From NCBI RefSeq assembly GCF_037120705.1, contig NZ_JAWLJU010000002.1, positions 1,426,001-1,490,000 on the forward strand: 64,000 nt of DNA. The letters run 5' to 3'. The position numbers and the translations under genes are program-made. Positions 47,167 to 55,774 of this stretch are shown piece after piece (the stretch's first letter is position 1; each line of letters begins with the position of its first letter). The notes under the pieces are model-generated. The model worked only from the letters and a program-made list of their open reading frames with translations. It did no database searches and was not told the DNA's origin. Origin of the DNA: Pseudoalteromonas sp. UG3-2. Lineage in GTDB: Bacteria > Pseudomonadota > Gammaproteobacteria > Enterobacterales > Alteromonadaceae.

Positions 47167-47327
47167 TACCAATTCGCTTAATTAAGTGGTCTATTTGAGG
47201 CAAGAAAATTTTGTCGATAACCAGGCAAAAATTTTGCTATTTAGTTGTTCTAAATGAGAAATTTTTAACGCAGTTAGCGTCAAATTTGCTCCCTCAAATC
47301 GAGCAAGTATTAATGCGGATTGGTATA
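47164..47327. repeat. MITE-like palindromic element
   Basis: About 164 bases bounded by imperfect inverted ends, TAATACCAATTCGCTTAAT on the left and ATTAATGCGGATTGGTATAA on the right. Inside, TTTGAGGCAAGAAAATTTTG and CAAATTTGCTCCCTCAAA also oppose each other, and CTATTTAG-TTGTT-CTAAAT closes the centre, so the entire element can fold into one long hairpin. No ORF inside. A second end copy is at 63930. Similar elements are, to my recollection, common in Pseudoalteromonas and relatives. Confidence 0.75.
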
Positions 47328-47346
47328 ATACCATTATGCTGTTAAG

Positions 47347-47371
47347 AAAAAAGGCACCAGAAGGTGCCTTT
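47347..47371. terminator. Terminator downstream of the CBS gene
   Basis: AAAGGCACC / GGTGCCTTT stem with an AGAA-like loop; the minus strand continues with six T. It ends the minus-strand transcript of the CBS-domain gene. Confidence 0.8.
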
Positions 47372-47406
47372 GACTTTAACTTACATTTACTTTTGGGATT
47401 AATTCT

Positions 47407-48003
47407 TTATATTTCAGCGTGGTGCAAAATGGTGCCAACAATATCGCTGAACTTGCTCGCAGGCTTAATGGTATTCACAGTACGGCCACAGGCTTTTAGC
47501 AAATCAATCAAATCGAAATAGCCTACTGGCTGACTAGCGTCTTGATCCATCACCAACAAAAACTCAAAGCCACCCTGCTCCATGGTTTTAAGCACGTTCC
47601 CGACCAAGCTGTTGGTCATTTGTTTCAGTGTAATTTGGCGAATATCAGACAGCGGGATCATGACATCGGTTACATTCAATTCGCGGCGGTTGCAGCCACG
47701 CTTTTCTGCGGTGCTTAAAACATAGCGACTGCCCAAGCGCGCAGTGGAAATAATACCGACAAATTGGTCTTTACTATCCACCACAAAACTGGCGCGACGG
47801 TGGGTTTTATCAAGCACTAATAGTGCTTCATCAATGCTGCTGTTGGCATCAATGTGTTGCATTGGGGCAAGATGGAGATTGTGCATTAAGCAATGAGCTG
47901 GCGCTTGCTCTGGATTGTCGGTATTGCAAACGGCAGGAAAGCTCTGAGCAACCGCGGCATAGTTATTGACCGGTTGGGTTTTTAAAACGGCATACGTGTT
48001 CAT
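47407..48003 (-). CDS. CBS-domain protein
   Basis: 198 residues, soluble. Two CBS repeats are seen, about 45-105 (MQHIDANSSIDEALLVLDKT, ASFVVDSKDQFVGIIS) and 115-180 (MIPLSDIRQITLKQMTNSLV, EFLLVMDQDASQPVGYFDLI). CBS pairs bind adenosine nucleotides and act as energy or ligand sensors. No catalytic domain is attached, so it likely acts on a partner protein that cannot be told from context. It stands between the MITE and a small secreted protein gene. Confidence 0.85.
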   Translation of the reverse strand: MNTYAVLKTQPVNNYAAVAQSFPAVCNTDNPEQAPAHCLMHNLHLAPMQHIDANSSIDEALLVLDKTHRRASFVVDSKDQFVGIISTARLGSRYVLSTAEKRGCNRRELNVTDVMIPLSDIRQITLKQMTNSLVGNVLKTMEQGGFEFLLVMDQDASQPVGYFDLIDLLKACGRTVNTIKPASKFSDIVGTILHHAEI

Positions 48004-48055
48004 AGATCACCTCTATATCAAATTAATAAGCACGAAAAAGGTTGGGCTAACTAAT

Positions 48056-48325
48056 TTATAAAGGTGGGGCGCGAATGGACTCGGTGGTTTGTTTGTTAAA
48101 TACAGCTACCTGTTCAGTGGTGGTAACAACAAAGCCATAAGATATGTGCTGATCTTGGTTAGTGGTTAAAGCACAGTCGTCTAAATCAGGGCTGGTATTA
48201 GAGCTGTCTAAATCAACTACAATCGCTGTGACGCTGGCGGTTTTATCACACTGTGCAGCATCGGCCGTTGACATAGTCAACAGACTCAACATACAAAATG
48301 TAATAACCCAACGAACTAACTGCAT
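48056..48325 (-). CDS. Small secreted protein, unknown
   Basis: 89 residues. The N-terminus is a clear signal peptide (VRWVITFCMLSLLTMSTADA, cut before AQCDK). The mature part of about 65 residues has two cysteines (QCDK and DDCALT) that may form a disulfide, and is rich in Thr, Asp and Val. I recognise no family. It is on the same strand as the CBS gene with a gap of 52 bases; whether they share a transcript is unclear. Confidence 0.65.
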   Translation of the reverse strand: MQLVRWVITFCMLSLLTMSTADAAQCDKTASVTAIVVDLDSSNTSPDLDDCALTTNQDQHISYGFVVTTTEQVAVFNKQTTESIRAPPL

Positions 48326-48546
48326 TGTAAGCTCTTTTCTACTACCTTAACTTCAGTGTATGGGCAGCAGGGGCGCTTTACAAGTATTAAATGGCGACAA
48401 AATAGTAAGTCACTCTATTTTGAGCAAAATATTTCATTTGATAATTTGTTACTATTCTGTGCTCGGCAAGGCTTGAAATGACGTTATACTAGAACCACAA
48501 AGATGGCATTGACCATGAAAATAATTAACTTTCAAAGAGGTGCGTT

Positions 48547-49272
48547 GTGCAATTGTCACGCGGTATTGAGTATTTTATTGCCGGGTTTTCTCTTATTACC
48601 CAAAAGGGGCTAAAGCGCTTTGTTTTTATCCCGCTCACCATCAACATTTTACTGTTCGGTGCGTCGCTATTTTTTCTCTACGACTGGCTAACTCAAGGAT
48701 TTGAATACTTAAATACTCTACTTCCTGAATGGTTAAGCTGGTTAGAGTGGCTAATGTGGCCCATTGCTATTTTGGTGATCTTATTTAGTTACAGTATGGT
48801 GTTTACTGTCATAACTAACTTTATTGCCGCCCCCTTTAATGGGCTACTGGCAGAGAAAGTCGAGCTACATTTAACCAATCAAACCGTCAACGATGATAAG
48901 CTGTTTGATATGCTTAAAGACGTACCAAGAATGCTTGGTCGTGAATGGACTAAGTTATGTTACTACCTTCCGCGAGCCATTGGCTTTTTCATTTTGCTTT
49001 GGGTGCTTCCGGTCATCGGCCAAATATTGTGGATAATGTTTACCTGCTGGATGTACAGCGTGCAATACAATGACTACCCCTTTGATAACCATAAAATTCA
49101 CTTTAAACGCATGAAAGACGATCTTAAAAGTAAGCAAGGCCTGTCGTACGGCTTTGGCTTTGCAGTCTTTGTGCTCACTTCCATCCCATTTTTAAACCTG
49201 ATAGTGATGCCTGTCGCCGTATGTGGTGCCACTAAACTATGGGTTGAGAACTACCGCCCGCAGTATCGGTAA
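48547..49272 (+). CDS. cysZ: Sulfate transporter CysZ
   Basis: 241 residues from GTG 48547 preceded by AGAGG. Family blocks are GIEYFIAGFSLITQKGLKRF, FNGLLAEKVE and PRMLGREWTKLCYYLPRA, with membrane helices near 25-50, 68-95, 148-175 and 200-220. It moves sulfate across the inner membrane for cysteine synthesis. It stands alone; an imperfect hairpin (CTGCCTCAGC / GCTGAGGTAG, 49284-49311) follows the stop. Confidence 0.94.
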   Translation: MQLSRGIEYFIAGFSLITQKGLKRFVFIPLTINILLFGASLFFLYDWLTQGFEYLNTLLPEWLSWLEWLMWPIAILVILFSYSMVFTVITNFIAAPFNGLLAEKVELHLTNQTVNDDKLFDMLKDVPRMLGREWTKLCYYLPRAIGFFILLWVLPVIGQILWIMFTCWMYSVQYNDYPFDNHKIHFKRMKDDLKSKQGLSYGFGFAVFVLTSIPFLNLIVMPVAVCGATKLWVENYRPQYR

Positions 49273-49379
49273 TATACTAGCCGCTGCCTCAGCTTTGGGC
49301 TGAGGTAGCTTCACTAGAAGTACTCATCGTTCGTGATTAGGTGATTTACATTGTGACGAGTTAAGAGTAAGCAGAAACA

Positions 49380-49406
49380 AAAAAGCCTCGCGGTTGCGAG
49401 GCTTTT
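49380..49406 (-). terminator. Terminator of the tRNA operon
   Basis: AAAAGCCTCGC / GCGAGGCTTTT stem followed by T's on the minus strand, just after the last tRNA-Phe. Confidence 0.85.
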
Positions 49407-49412
49407 AAATGG

Positions 49413-49488
49413 TGGTGCCCAGAGGCGGAATCGAACCACCGACACGAGGATTTTCAATCCTCTGCTCTACCGACTGAGCTATCTGGGC
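49413..49488 (-). tRNA. tRNA-Phe(GAA), copy 3
   Basis: 76 bases including an encoded CCA end. Acceptor GCCCAGA pairs with TCTGGGC; D arm AGCTCAGTCGGTAGAGC; anticodon stem-loop GAGGATTGAAAATCCTC with anticodon GAA; T arm GTGGTTCGATTCCGC. Confidence 0.97.
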
Positions 49489-49526
49489 AAAAATTCTTTA
49501 AATTGTGCTGCTAATTCATCCTGAAG

Positions 49527-49614
49527 CAGTATTCCGGCTCGACGTCCTGTCTCGCGTTTGATTAGCTGCGAAGCTGTGCTTCGGTCTAATCTCACCCAAC
49601 TGAGCTATCTGGGC
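49527..49614 (-). pseudogene. Broken tRNA-Phe with foreign 3' part
   Basis: The minus strand begins GCCCAGATAGCTCAGTTGG exactly like the tRNA-Phe 5' half, and has the same upstream spacer as the intact copies. After the D arm the sequence leaves the tRNA: GATTAG and CTAATC flank an internal CGAAGC-ACA-GCTTCG hairpin in place of an anticodon arm, and no matching acceptor strand or CCA follows. It cannot be a working tRNA. Confidence 0.75.
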
Positions 49615-49680
49615 AAAAATTCTTTAAATTGTGCTGCTAATTCATCCTGAAGCTTATTCAGTCTAAAACTAGCAATAAAA

Positions 49681-49756
<76 letters not shown>

Positions 49757-49768
49757 ACACCAAATTAG

Positions 49769-49844
49769 TGGTGCCCAGAGGCGGAATCGAACCACCGACA
49801 CGAGGATTTTCAATCCTCTGCTCTACCGACTGAGCTATCTGGGC
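49769..49844 (-). tRNA. tRNA-Phe(GAA), copy 2
   Basis: 76 bases with encoded CCA, identical in sequence to the copies at 49413 and 50052; anticodon GAA. Confidence 0.97.
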
Positions 49845-49910
49845 AAAAATTCTTTAAATTGTGCTGCTAATTCATTCTGAAGTTTGTTCAGTACGAAGTA
49901 GCAGTAAAAA

Positions 49911-49986
<76 letters not shown>

Positions 49987-50051
49987 ACACTAATTTGTGT
50001 GCCATGTCATTACTGCATGCACCTACATCGCTATTGCAATGTATCAAAATA

Positions 50052-50127
50052 TGGTGCCCAGAGGCGGAATCGAACCACCGACACGAGGATTTTCAATCCT
50101 CTGCTCTACCGACTGAGCTATCTGGGC
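50052..50127 (-). tRNA. tRNA-Phe(GAA), copy 1, first of the operon
   Basis: 76 bases with encoded CCA; anticodon GAA. It is nearest to the promoter at 50137-50165 and therefore the first gene of the tRNA transcript. Confidence 0.97.
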
Positions 50128-50136
50128 GTGCGGCGT

Positions 50137-50165
50137 ATTAAACGGGTTTTGCGGTGCTAAGTCAA
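50137..50165 (-). promoter_or_regulatory. Promoter of the tRNA operon
   Basis: On the minus strand TTGACT (50165-50160), a 17-base spacer and TTTAAT (50142-50137), followed by a GC-rich start region as expected for stringently controlled stable RNA genes. The rest of the 50166-50522 gap shows no gene and holds the kinase promoter. Confidence 0.75.
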
Positions 50166-50522
50166 CCCTTTTTTTAAATACCTTTATCGTTTGCACAGTT
50201 TTCAGACAAAGCGGTTAAAATACCGCTTTTTCGATGAAAAATCAGCCTTTACTGCTCTTTTCAGCGCAATGCCGCCTCTATACATAAGCCATAGTCGCAG
50301 ACAGCCAAGTGGTGGCACAGAGAATGTTGCACTTTATAATTAAGCTCGTCACCAGCGGCAATCGAGCCTTGGTAATACAGCCAAGCATTATTGCACTATA
50401 TAAGGTTAAAGAGGTCTACTGTTGGTTTACTTCCGATAGCTATAAAAACGAGAGGTAAAAAGTTAAACTAGGTGATAGGATACAGTAACTTCATTGTATA
50501 TAAACGTGTTTTAGGATAGAGC

Positions 50523-53441
50523 ATGACAGAGAATGCAAACAACGGGGTAAATGGTCGTCTACTCTTGTTAGTTATTACCATGTTACTCGTGGGCTTACTC
50601 AGTGGTGTAGGCGCTTATTTGCTTCCCAAATCAGAACCCGCGGATTCGAGTAGCAGTACCATTGACCTACCACAACAAGCACAACAGCTTGCCGCGCCTC
50701 TAGCTAGAATCACAACACAACTTGGCTTTGATGACGCCAAACAACTAATTCAAGCGTTCAGCGCCAGTAACCCTGATATTAATGCGGCACTTTATATAAA
50801 TACGGGGATGGGCAGCAATAGCCTTATTTTCAAAGACGCTACTATCACAGTAGAGCCACTTGGGCGTACAGAGTCTTATAATAAAGAACAACAGCAAGTG
50901 CACCACCAGCAACTGGTGTTAGATGAGCAAAACGTCGGCGAGCTTATATTAACCCTCGCCCCTACAAAGCCTCAAAGCGACACTTCCGCTTCTATATCCT
51001 ATGCTTTTTTTGCCTTGGCCATCGTTATTGCGTTAATAGCGGCCTATTTACTACAACGCAAACTAGGCAGCGCACCAAACCAACATATTGAGCAATTAAT
51101 TACTGAGATTGAACAAGTTACTGCCGAGAAAAACTACAAAGCTAGTATTGCCACGTATTACAGCGGTGGACTGGCACAAATAGCCGAAGTGATAAATAAC
51201 CTATTGCAGCAAGTGCAAGCCTCCATCGAGTCGGATCAAGCAACGCAAAACGAGCTCAAGCAACTACAAGAGAGTTTAGAAACCGAAGTTCAGGCGCGCA
51301 CCATAGCCTTAGAAAAAGCCATATTAAATGCCGAACGGGCCAGTGACGCTAAAACCACCTTCTTAGCCACCATGAGTCATGAGATCCGTACTCCAATGAA
51401 TGGCGTGATTGGCACTATCGACCTGCTGCGTCAAACTGAGTTAGATGGCGCACAACACCGCCTTACCACCATCATCCGCGACTCAGCCTTCTCATTGCTC
51501 GGCATTTTGGATGACATTTTAGACTTTTCAAAAATTGAAGCGGGTAAATTAAAAATTGATAACAGCCCGTTTTCTGTTGCCGAAACCACCGAGGAAGTTG
51601 CTCGAGTACTGTCGTCGGTGGCTAAAAAACGAAAACTCGACCTGCAGCTGTTTATCGCCCCTGACATCCCAAGCAACCTAGTGGGTGATACCGTACGTGT
51701 TAGGCAGGTACTTTATAATCTATGTAGTAATGCCATTAAGTTTACCACCACCGACGAGTCTCACCAGGGCTATGTTAGGATCGCCGTTGAGGTAGCGCAG
51801 AATACCTCCGAGCATTACACCTTAAGGTTTACTGTTACCGACAATGGTAAAGGCATGACTAAGGCGCAATTGCGCGAAATCTTCAACCCATTTATTCAGG
51901 CTGAAGGGTCTATCACTCGAGAATTTGGTGGTACCGGGCTAGGCTTATCGATTTGTAAAAGCTTAATCGAACTGATGCTTGGCAGCATTCAAGTAAACTC
52001 AGACATTGGCATGGGCAGTGAGTTTATTGTCGAGCTGCCATTTAGCGTCGATGGCAAAGTGAATCATGTACACAAACAAGAGCTCAGTGGCCGCAGCGTT
52101 GTCTTACTTACCAACAATGACGGCCGCAAAAGCATTTTATCTCGCTACTTGTCGTTTATGGGCGCTAAATTCGTGGTTATTGATGAATCTGAAATACCTG
52201 ATCATCAACATGATGAAAAGTTGATCTGGGTACTCGACGGTCTCGATGGCATGGATAAGGTCAATGAACAATTACGCACCTTGGTGTATTCATTAGAGAA
52301 TCATGACCAACAAGTGGTGGTATTAAGCAAGATGGACGAAGCGGCACTTAACCATAAGAGCATCTTCTACCTCAACGCGTCGCCGCTGTGTAAGTCGAGC
52401 TTTATGACCTCAATGTTGGTTGCTGCAGGGCTGCATAAGCCAAAAGAGCTCAAACCGTCACGGACCCTCAATGACTTTTTAAGTGTCGATGAAGCCAGAG
52501 CCAGCGATAAGCTGGTGTTATTGGTCGAAGACAATATGCTTAACCAGCAGGTTTTAACCGATCAGCTGCATTTGCTCGGTTATGGTGTAGAGGTCGCCGA
52601 AAATGGCGAAGAAGGATTGCAACTTTGGAAACAGGACCACTTCCCTATCGTCTTAACCGATCTGCATATGCCTAAAATGTCGGGCTACGATATGGTCAAA
52701 AACATTCGTGATTTTGTCGAGCAGTCTGATAACTACGATCAGCCTTATGTCATTGCCGTTACGGCTAATGCCCTAAAAGGTGAGCGTGAACGCTGTGAAG
52801 CGGCAGGCATGAATGACTACATCACCAAGCCGGTAGAGCTAAATATTTTAGAAAAAGCGCTAAACAAGTACGCTGAGAGTAACACTAAAAAAGCCGCCAC
52901 GGCAAAGCAACAAACCAACGCAGTGGATGAGCAAAGTGATAAATCTGCAGTGGACGAACAAAGCGATAAACCGGCTGATAATGACAACACCACGTCACAA
53001 CCAAACACCCCAGCTGAGCAAACGGCGGTTTCTGAGGTAGAGGATGAGCCTAGCGCAGCAGAAGAGGTAGAGGAACAAGATCAGAGCGAGCAGCCGGCTA
53101 TTAATCTCGATATGCTCGATAAGTACGTTAACTACGATGAAGCCAAGCGCAACCGCTTCTTTAGAATGTACCTAGAGCAAAGCAGCCAGCTCACTCGAGA
53201 CGTTAACGGTGCCGTTATTACCATGAGCCAGGAAGAAATCATCGAAGCCTGCCACCAGCTGAAATCGATATCCAAAACCATAGGAGCTGAACAAGTCGCT
53301 GCTACCGCCGCTGAGTTTGAGTCTATGTGTAAAGAAAACACCCTAACCACAGATCAGCTCATTCAAATGCGCGACAAATTAGAGCAAGACTTTTTAGCAG
53401 CCACAGAGTTTATTCAAGCGTTTTTAAGCCAAGACGCGTAA
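50523..53441 (+). CDS. Hybrid sensor histidine kinase with receiver and Hpt domains
   Basis: 972 residues. Membrane helices near 12-33 and 160-177 enclose a periplasmic sensor. A coiled coil (about 235-265) leads to HisKA with H286 in TMSHEIRTPMNGVIGTIDLL and an ATPase domain (GGTGLGLSICKSLIELML). A degenerate receiver follows at about 525-640, then an active receiver with D713 in VLTDLHMPKMSGYDM. An acidic low-complexity linker holds a tandem AVDEQSDK repeat, and the Hpt domain ends the protein with H911 in ACHQLKSISKTIGAEQV. The layout is BarA/ArcB-like, so it feeds a separate response regulator not in this window. The signal is unknown. Confidence 0.93.
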   Translation: MTENANNGVNGRLLLLVITMLLVGLLSGVGAYLLPKSEPADSSSSTIDLPQQAQQLAAPLARITTQLGFDDAKQLIQAFSASNPDINAALYINTGMGSNSLIFKDATITVEPLGRTESYNKEQQQVHHQQLVLDEQNVGELILTLAPTKPQSDTSASISYAFFALAIVIALIAAYLLQRKLGSAPNQHIEQLITEIEQVTAEKNYKASIATYYSGGLAQIAEVINNLLQQVQASIESDQATQNELKQLQESLETEVQARTIALEKAILNAERASDAKTTFLATMSHEIRTPMNGVIGTIDLLRQTELDGAQHRLTTIIRDSAFSLLGILDDILDFSKIEAGKLKIDNSPFSVAETTEEVARVLSSVAKKRKLDLQLFIAPDIPSNLVGDTVRVRQVLYNLCSNAIKFTTTDESHQGYVRIAVEVAQNTSEHYTLRFTVTDNGKGMTKAQLREIFNPFIQAEGSITREFGGTGLGLSICKSLIELMLGSIQVNSDIGMGSEFIVELPFSVDGKVNHVHKQELSGRSVVLLTNNDGRKSILSRYLSFMGAKFVVIDESEIPDHQHDEKLIWVLDGLDGMDKVNEQLRTLVYSLENHDQQVVVLSKMDEAALNHKSIFYLNASPLCKSSFMTSMLVAAGLHKPKELKPSRTLNDFLSVDEARASDKLVLLVEDNMLNQQVLTDQLHLLGYGVEVAENGEEGLQLWKQDHFPIVLTDLHMPKMSGYDMVKNIRDFVEQSDNYDQPYVIAVTANALKGERERCEAAGMNDYITKPVELNILEKALNKYAESNTKKAATAKQQTNAVDEQSDKSAVDEQSDKPADNDNTTSQPNTPAEQTAVSEVEDEPSAAEEVEEQDQSEQPAINLDMLDKYVNYDEAKRNRFFRMYLEQSSQLTRDVNGAVITMSQEEIIEACHQLKSISKTIGAEQVAATAAEFESMCKENTLTTDQLIQMRDKLEQDFLAATEFIQAFLSQDA

Positions 53442-53917
53442 AACCCGCTCCCACGCACAGCCCTAACCTTTCTAGGGCTGTGTTTGCGCCCCCTAATTCC
53501 CCCCCCCCCAAATCACCGCTTTCCCCAATACTGTTACCAGTCAAATTTCTACCTGCTCTGACCTAGGCCTGAACCACTGAACGCAATCTAGACTATTTCT
53601 GCCGCCCAGCTCTTCCCCTATCAACAACAGCTGAGTATACTTACGCGCTTTTTAAATTAGTAAGTCGTTACAAACGACAAAAGCTAATTGTAATAGGTAC
53701 TGGCCACCCGTTCAAAAAAAGCACAACTGGGTTTTAGGTGTGTGATTGCGGTTTATTTTTATAGTTAAAAAACCAAAACTTAGCGCTTACCCCATCAATC
53801 TGTAATGAAAAGTGATTGTGCTTATTGCGCACATGCACTTGCTGCTCACTACTCAATATAGATTGCTCAAAATTAACATGGCCAGATACAACAGTTTGAT
53901 TAGATTAGGAAGTACAT
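53442..53917. other. Gap between kinase and dtp gene
   Basis: 476 bases without a gene. A hairpin CAGCCCTA / TAGGGCTG (about 53458-53480) follows the kinase stop and may act as terminator. A run of about eleven C lies at 53499-53509. The right part holds the peptide transporter promoter. Confidence 0.6.
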
Positions 53918-55354
53918 ATGAATTCAGTTCCGAAGGCTGGAGAATTTCTGGGTCACCCGAAAGGGCTCTTCTTATTATTTGGTACCGAAATGTGGGAGCG
54001 TTTTGGTTACTACGGTATGCGTGCCATCTTAGTACTGTACTTGGTTGCACAAGTGCAAAGCGGCGGCTTTGGCTGGAATAACGCCGACGCCCTTAGCCTT
54101 TACGGTACCTTTACCATGGCTGTTTACCTCACACCACTATTTGGTGGTTGGTTAGCCGACAATGTTTTAGGACAACGTAAAGCAATTATTATTGGTGGTG
54201 TGCTGATGGCCGCCGGTCACTTTATCATGGGTATTCCCCACAGCGTGGTCGCGGGACAAGAAGAAAACGTTTTTTACCTAGGTCTGGCGCTACTTTGTAT
54301 TGGTAATGGTTTATTTAAGCCTAACATATCTACTATGGTAGGTGACCTGTATCAAGAAGGTGATAAACGTCGCGATGGCGCTTTCACTATTTTCTATATG
54401 GGCATTAACTTAGGTGGTGCTTTAGGCCCACTTATCGCCGGCTACGTGGCCGCCGTTATCAATTGGCAGGCAGGTTTTATTGCCGCGGGCATTGGTATGG
54501 TTATCTCAGTAGTAATGCAATTATTGTTAAGCCAAAAATATCTTGGCGATATTGGTAAAGTGCCTGCTGCAAAGCTATCTCAGCAACAGTCTGAGTCTCA
54601 AACCAAAGCACCATTAACCAAACAAGAAAAAGACCGTATTCGCGTCATTTTCACCATGAGTGTGTTTTCTATTATTTTCTGGATGGGATTCGAGCAGGCC
54701 GGCGGCCTAATGAACCTGTTTGCCAATGACTACACCGACCGTGTATTTATGGGCTTTGAAATTCCCGCTTCGTGGTTCCAATCGCTGAACTCGCTTTTTA
54801 TCATCATTTTCGCTCCTCTTGTGGCCATGATTTGGTTGCGCCTTGATAATAAAGAACCCAACTCACCAGTGAAATTTGCTATTGGTTTGGTGTTCTTGGC
54901 GCTGGGCTTTTTAACTATGATGCTAGCGTTGGCAACAGAAGGCGGTAACAGCGGCGACACCTTACAGATCAGCATGATTTGGCTGGTGCTATTTTACCTG
55001 TTCCATACCCTTGGCGAGCTATGCCTGTCGCCCATTGGTCTTTCTATGGTGAGCAAGCTAGCTCCACTGCGTTTAGCCTCTTTATTAATGGGGATTTGGT
55101 TCTTATGTACCGCGGTGGCTAACAAACTCGCGGGCCTTGTGGGATCATTTATTGGTGAAGGCCAAGAAGCCATGAACAACGCCATGAGCATCTTTATTGG
55201 TTTAGGTGGGGTTGCACTCCTTTCTGCCGTACTTATGTACCTACTCAGTAATAAGTTAGTGGAGTGGATGCACGGCGCGGAAGGCCAGCACGAACCGCAT
55301 ACCCAAGAACATTACCTGGCAGAAGAGCTAGAAGTGACCGCTGAGAAGCAATAA
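53918..55354 (+). CDS. Proton-dependent oligopeptide transporter (POT family)
   Basis: 478 residues, twelve or more membrane helices. The signature EMWERFGYYGMRAILVLYLV at about 24-43 contains the ExxERFxYY proton-coupling motif, and GNGLFKPNISTMVGDLYQ near 128 is the second POT signature. It takes up di- and tripeptides with protons. Length is usual for the bacterial DtpA/DtpT type. It has its own promoter region and terminator, and an AGGAAG ribosome site. Confidence 0.94.
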   Translation: MNSVPKAGEFLGHPKGLFLLFGTEMWERFGYYGMRAILVLYLVAQVQSGGFGWNNADALSLYGTFTMAVYLTPLFGGWLADNVLGQRKAIIIGGVLMAAGHFIMGIPHSVVAGQEENVFYLGLALLCIGNGLFKPNISTMVGDLYQEGDKRRDGAFTIFYMGINLGGALGPLIAGYVAAVINWQAGFIAAGIGMVISVVMQLLLSQKYLGDIGKVPAAKLSQQQSESQTKAPLTKQEKDRIRVIFTMSVFSIIFWMGFEQAGGLMNLFANDYTDRVFMGFEIPASWFQSLNSLFIIIFAPLVAMIWLRLDNKEPNSPVKFAIGLVFLALGFLTMMLALATEGGNSGDTLQISMIWLVLFYLFHTLGELCLSPIGLSMVSKLAPLRLASLLMGIWFLCTAVANKLAGLVGSFIGEGQEAMNNAMSIFIGLGGVALLSAVLMYLLSNKLVEWMHGAEGQHEPHTQEHYLAEELEVTAEKQ

Positions 55355-55363
55355 TTTTAGTCG

Positions 55364-55390
55364 AAAACCACACCTTTTCGGTGTGGTTTT
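55364..55390 (+). terminator. Terminator after the peptide transporter
   Basis: AAAACCACACC / GGTGTGGTTTT stem with a TTTTC loop, 10 bases after the stop. Confidence 0.88.
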
Positions 55391-55643
55391 CACCCTTCAC
55401 CACCCTAAAATGTAAAGATTTAAATACAACCTCACCCAATTCCAAGCCATTTCAGCTTCAAACTCATCCTCAAGGGACTCGCCACCCCGAAATAATAAAG
55501 AATCATATAACCTATTAAAAACAGAAACTTAAAAATTATTAAGCACAATTACAGTCAAACAAACCGGATAAAAAGCAAACATTTTTTAGGCTAAAATTAA
55601 TTTCTCGCTCTTGCCGTCAACTGGGCTTAGTTTTTCTGACTTT

Positions 55644-55661
55644 TGTGCAACTAAATTTACA
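55644..55661. promoter_or_regulatory. Candidate TyrR box upstream of hppD
   Basis: TGTGCA-ACTAAA-TTTACA matches the TyrR consensus TGTAAA-N6-TTTACA in ten of twelve fixed positions, 113 bases before the hppD start. TyrR-type control of tyrosine catabolism is usual in gammaproteobacteria. The rest of the 55391-55774 gap shows no gene. Confidence 0.45.
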
Positions 55662-55774
55662 TTCTTCTTAGCCACTATTTATAGCGCAAATCTTCCCCTT
55701 TGTGCTGTTTTGATTAATCATCCATGGCACAAACTAAAAACAGTCACCCAGTGCTTAATTGCGGGAGTATTACA

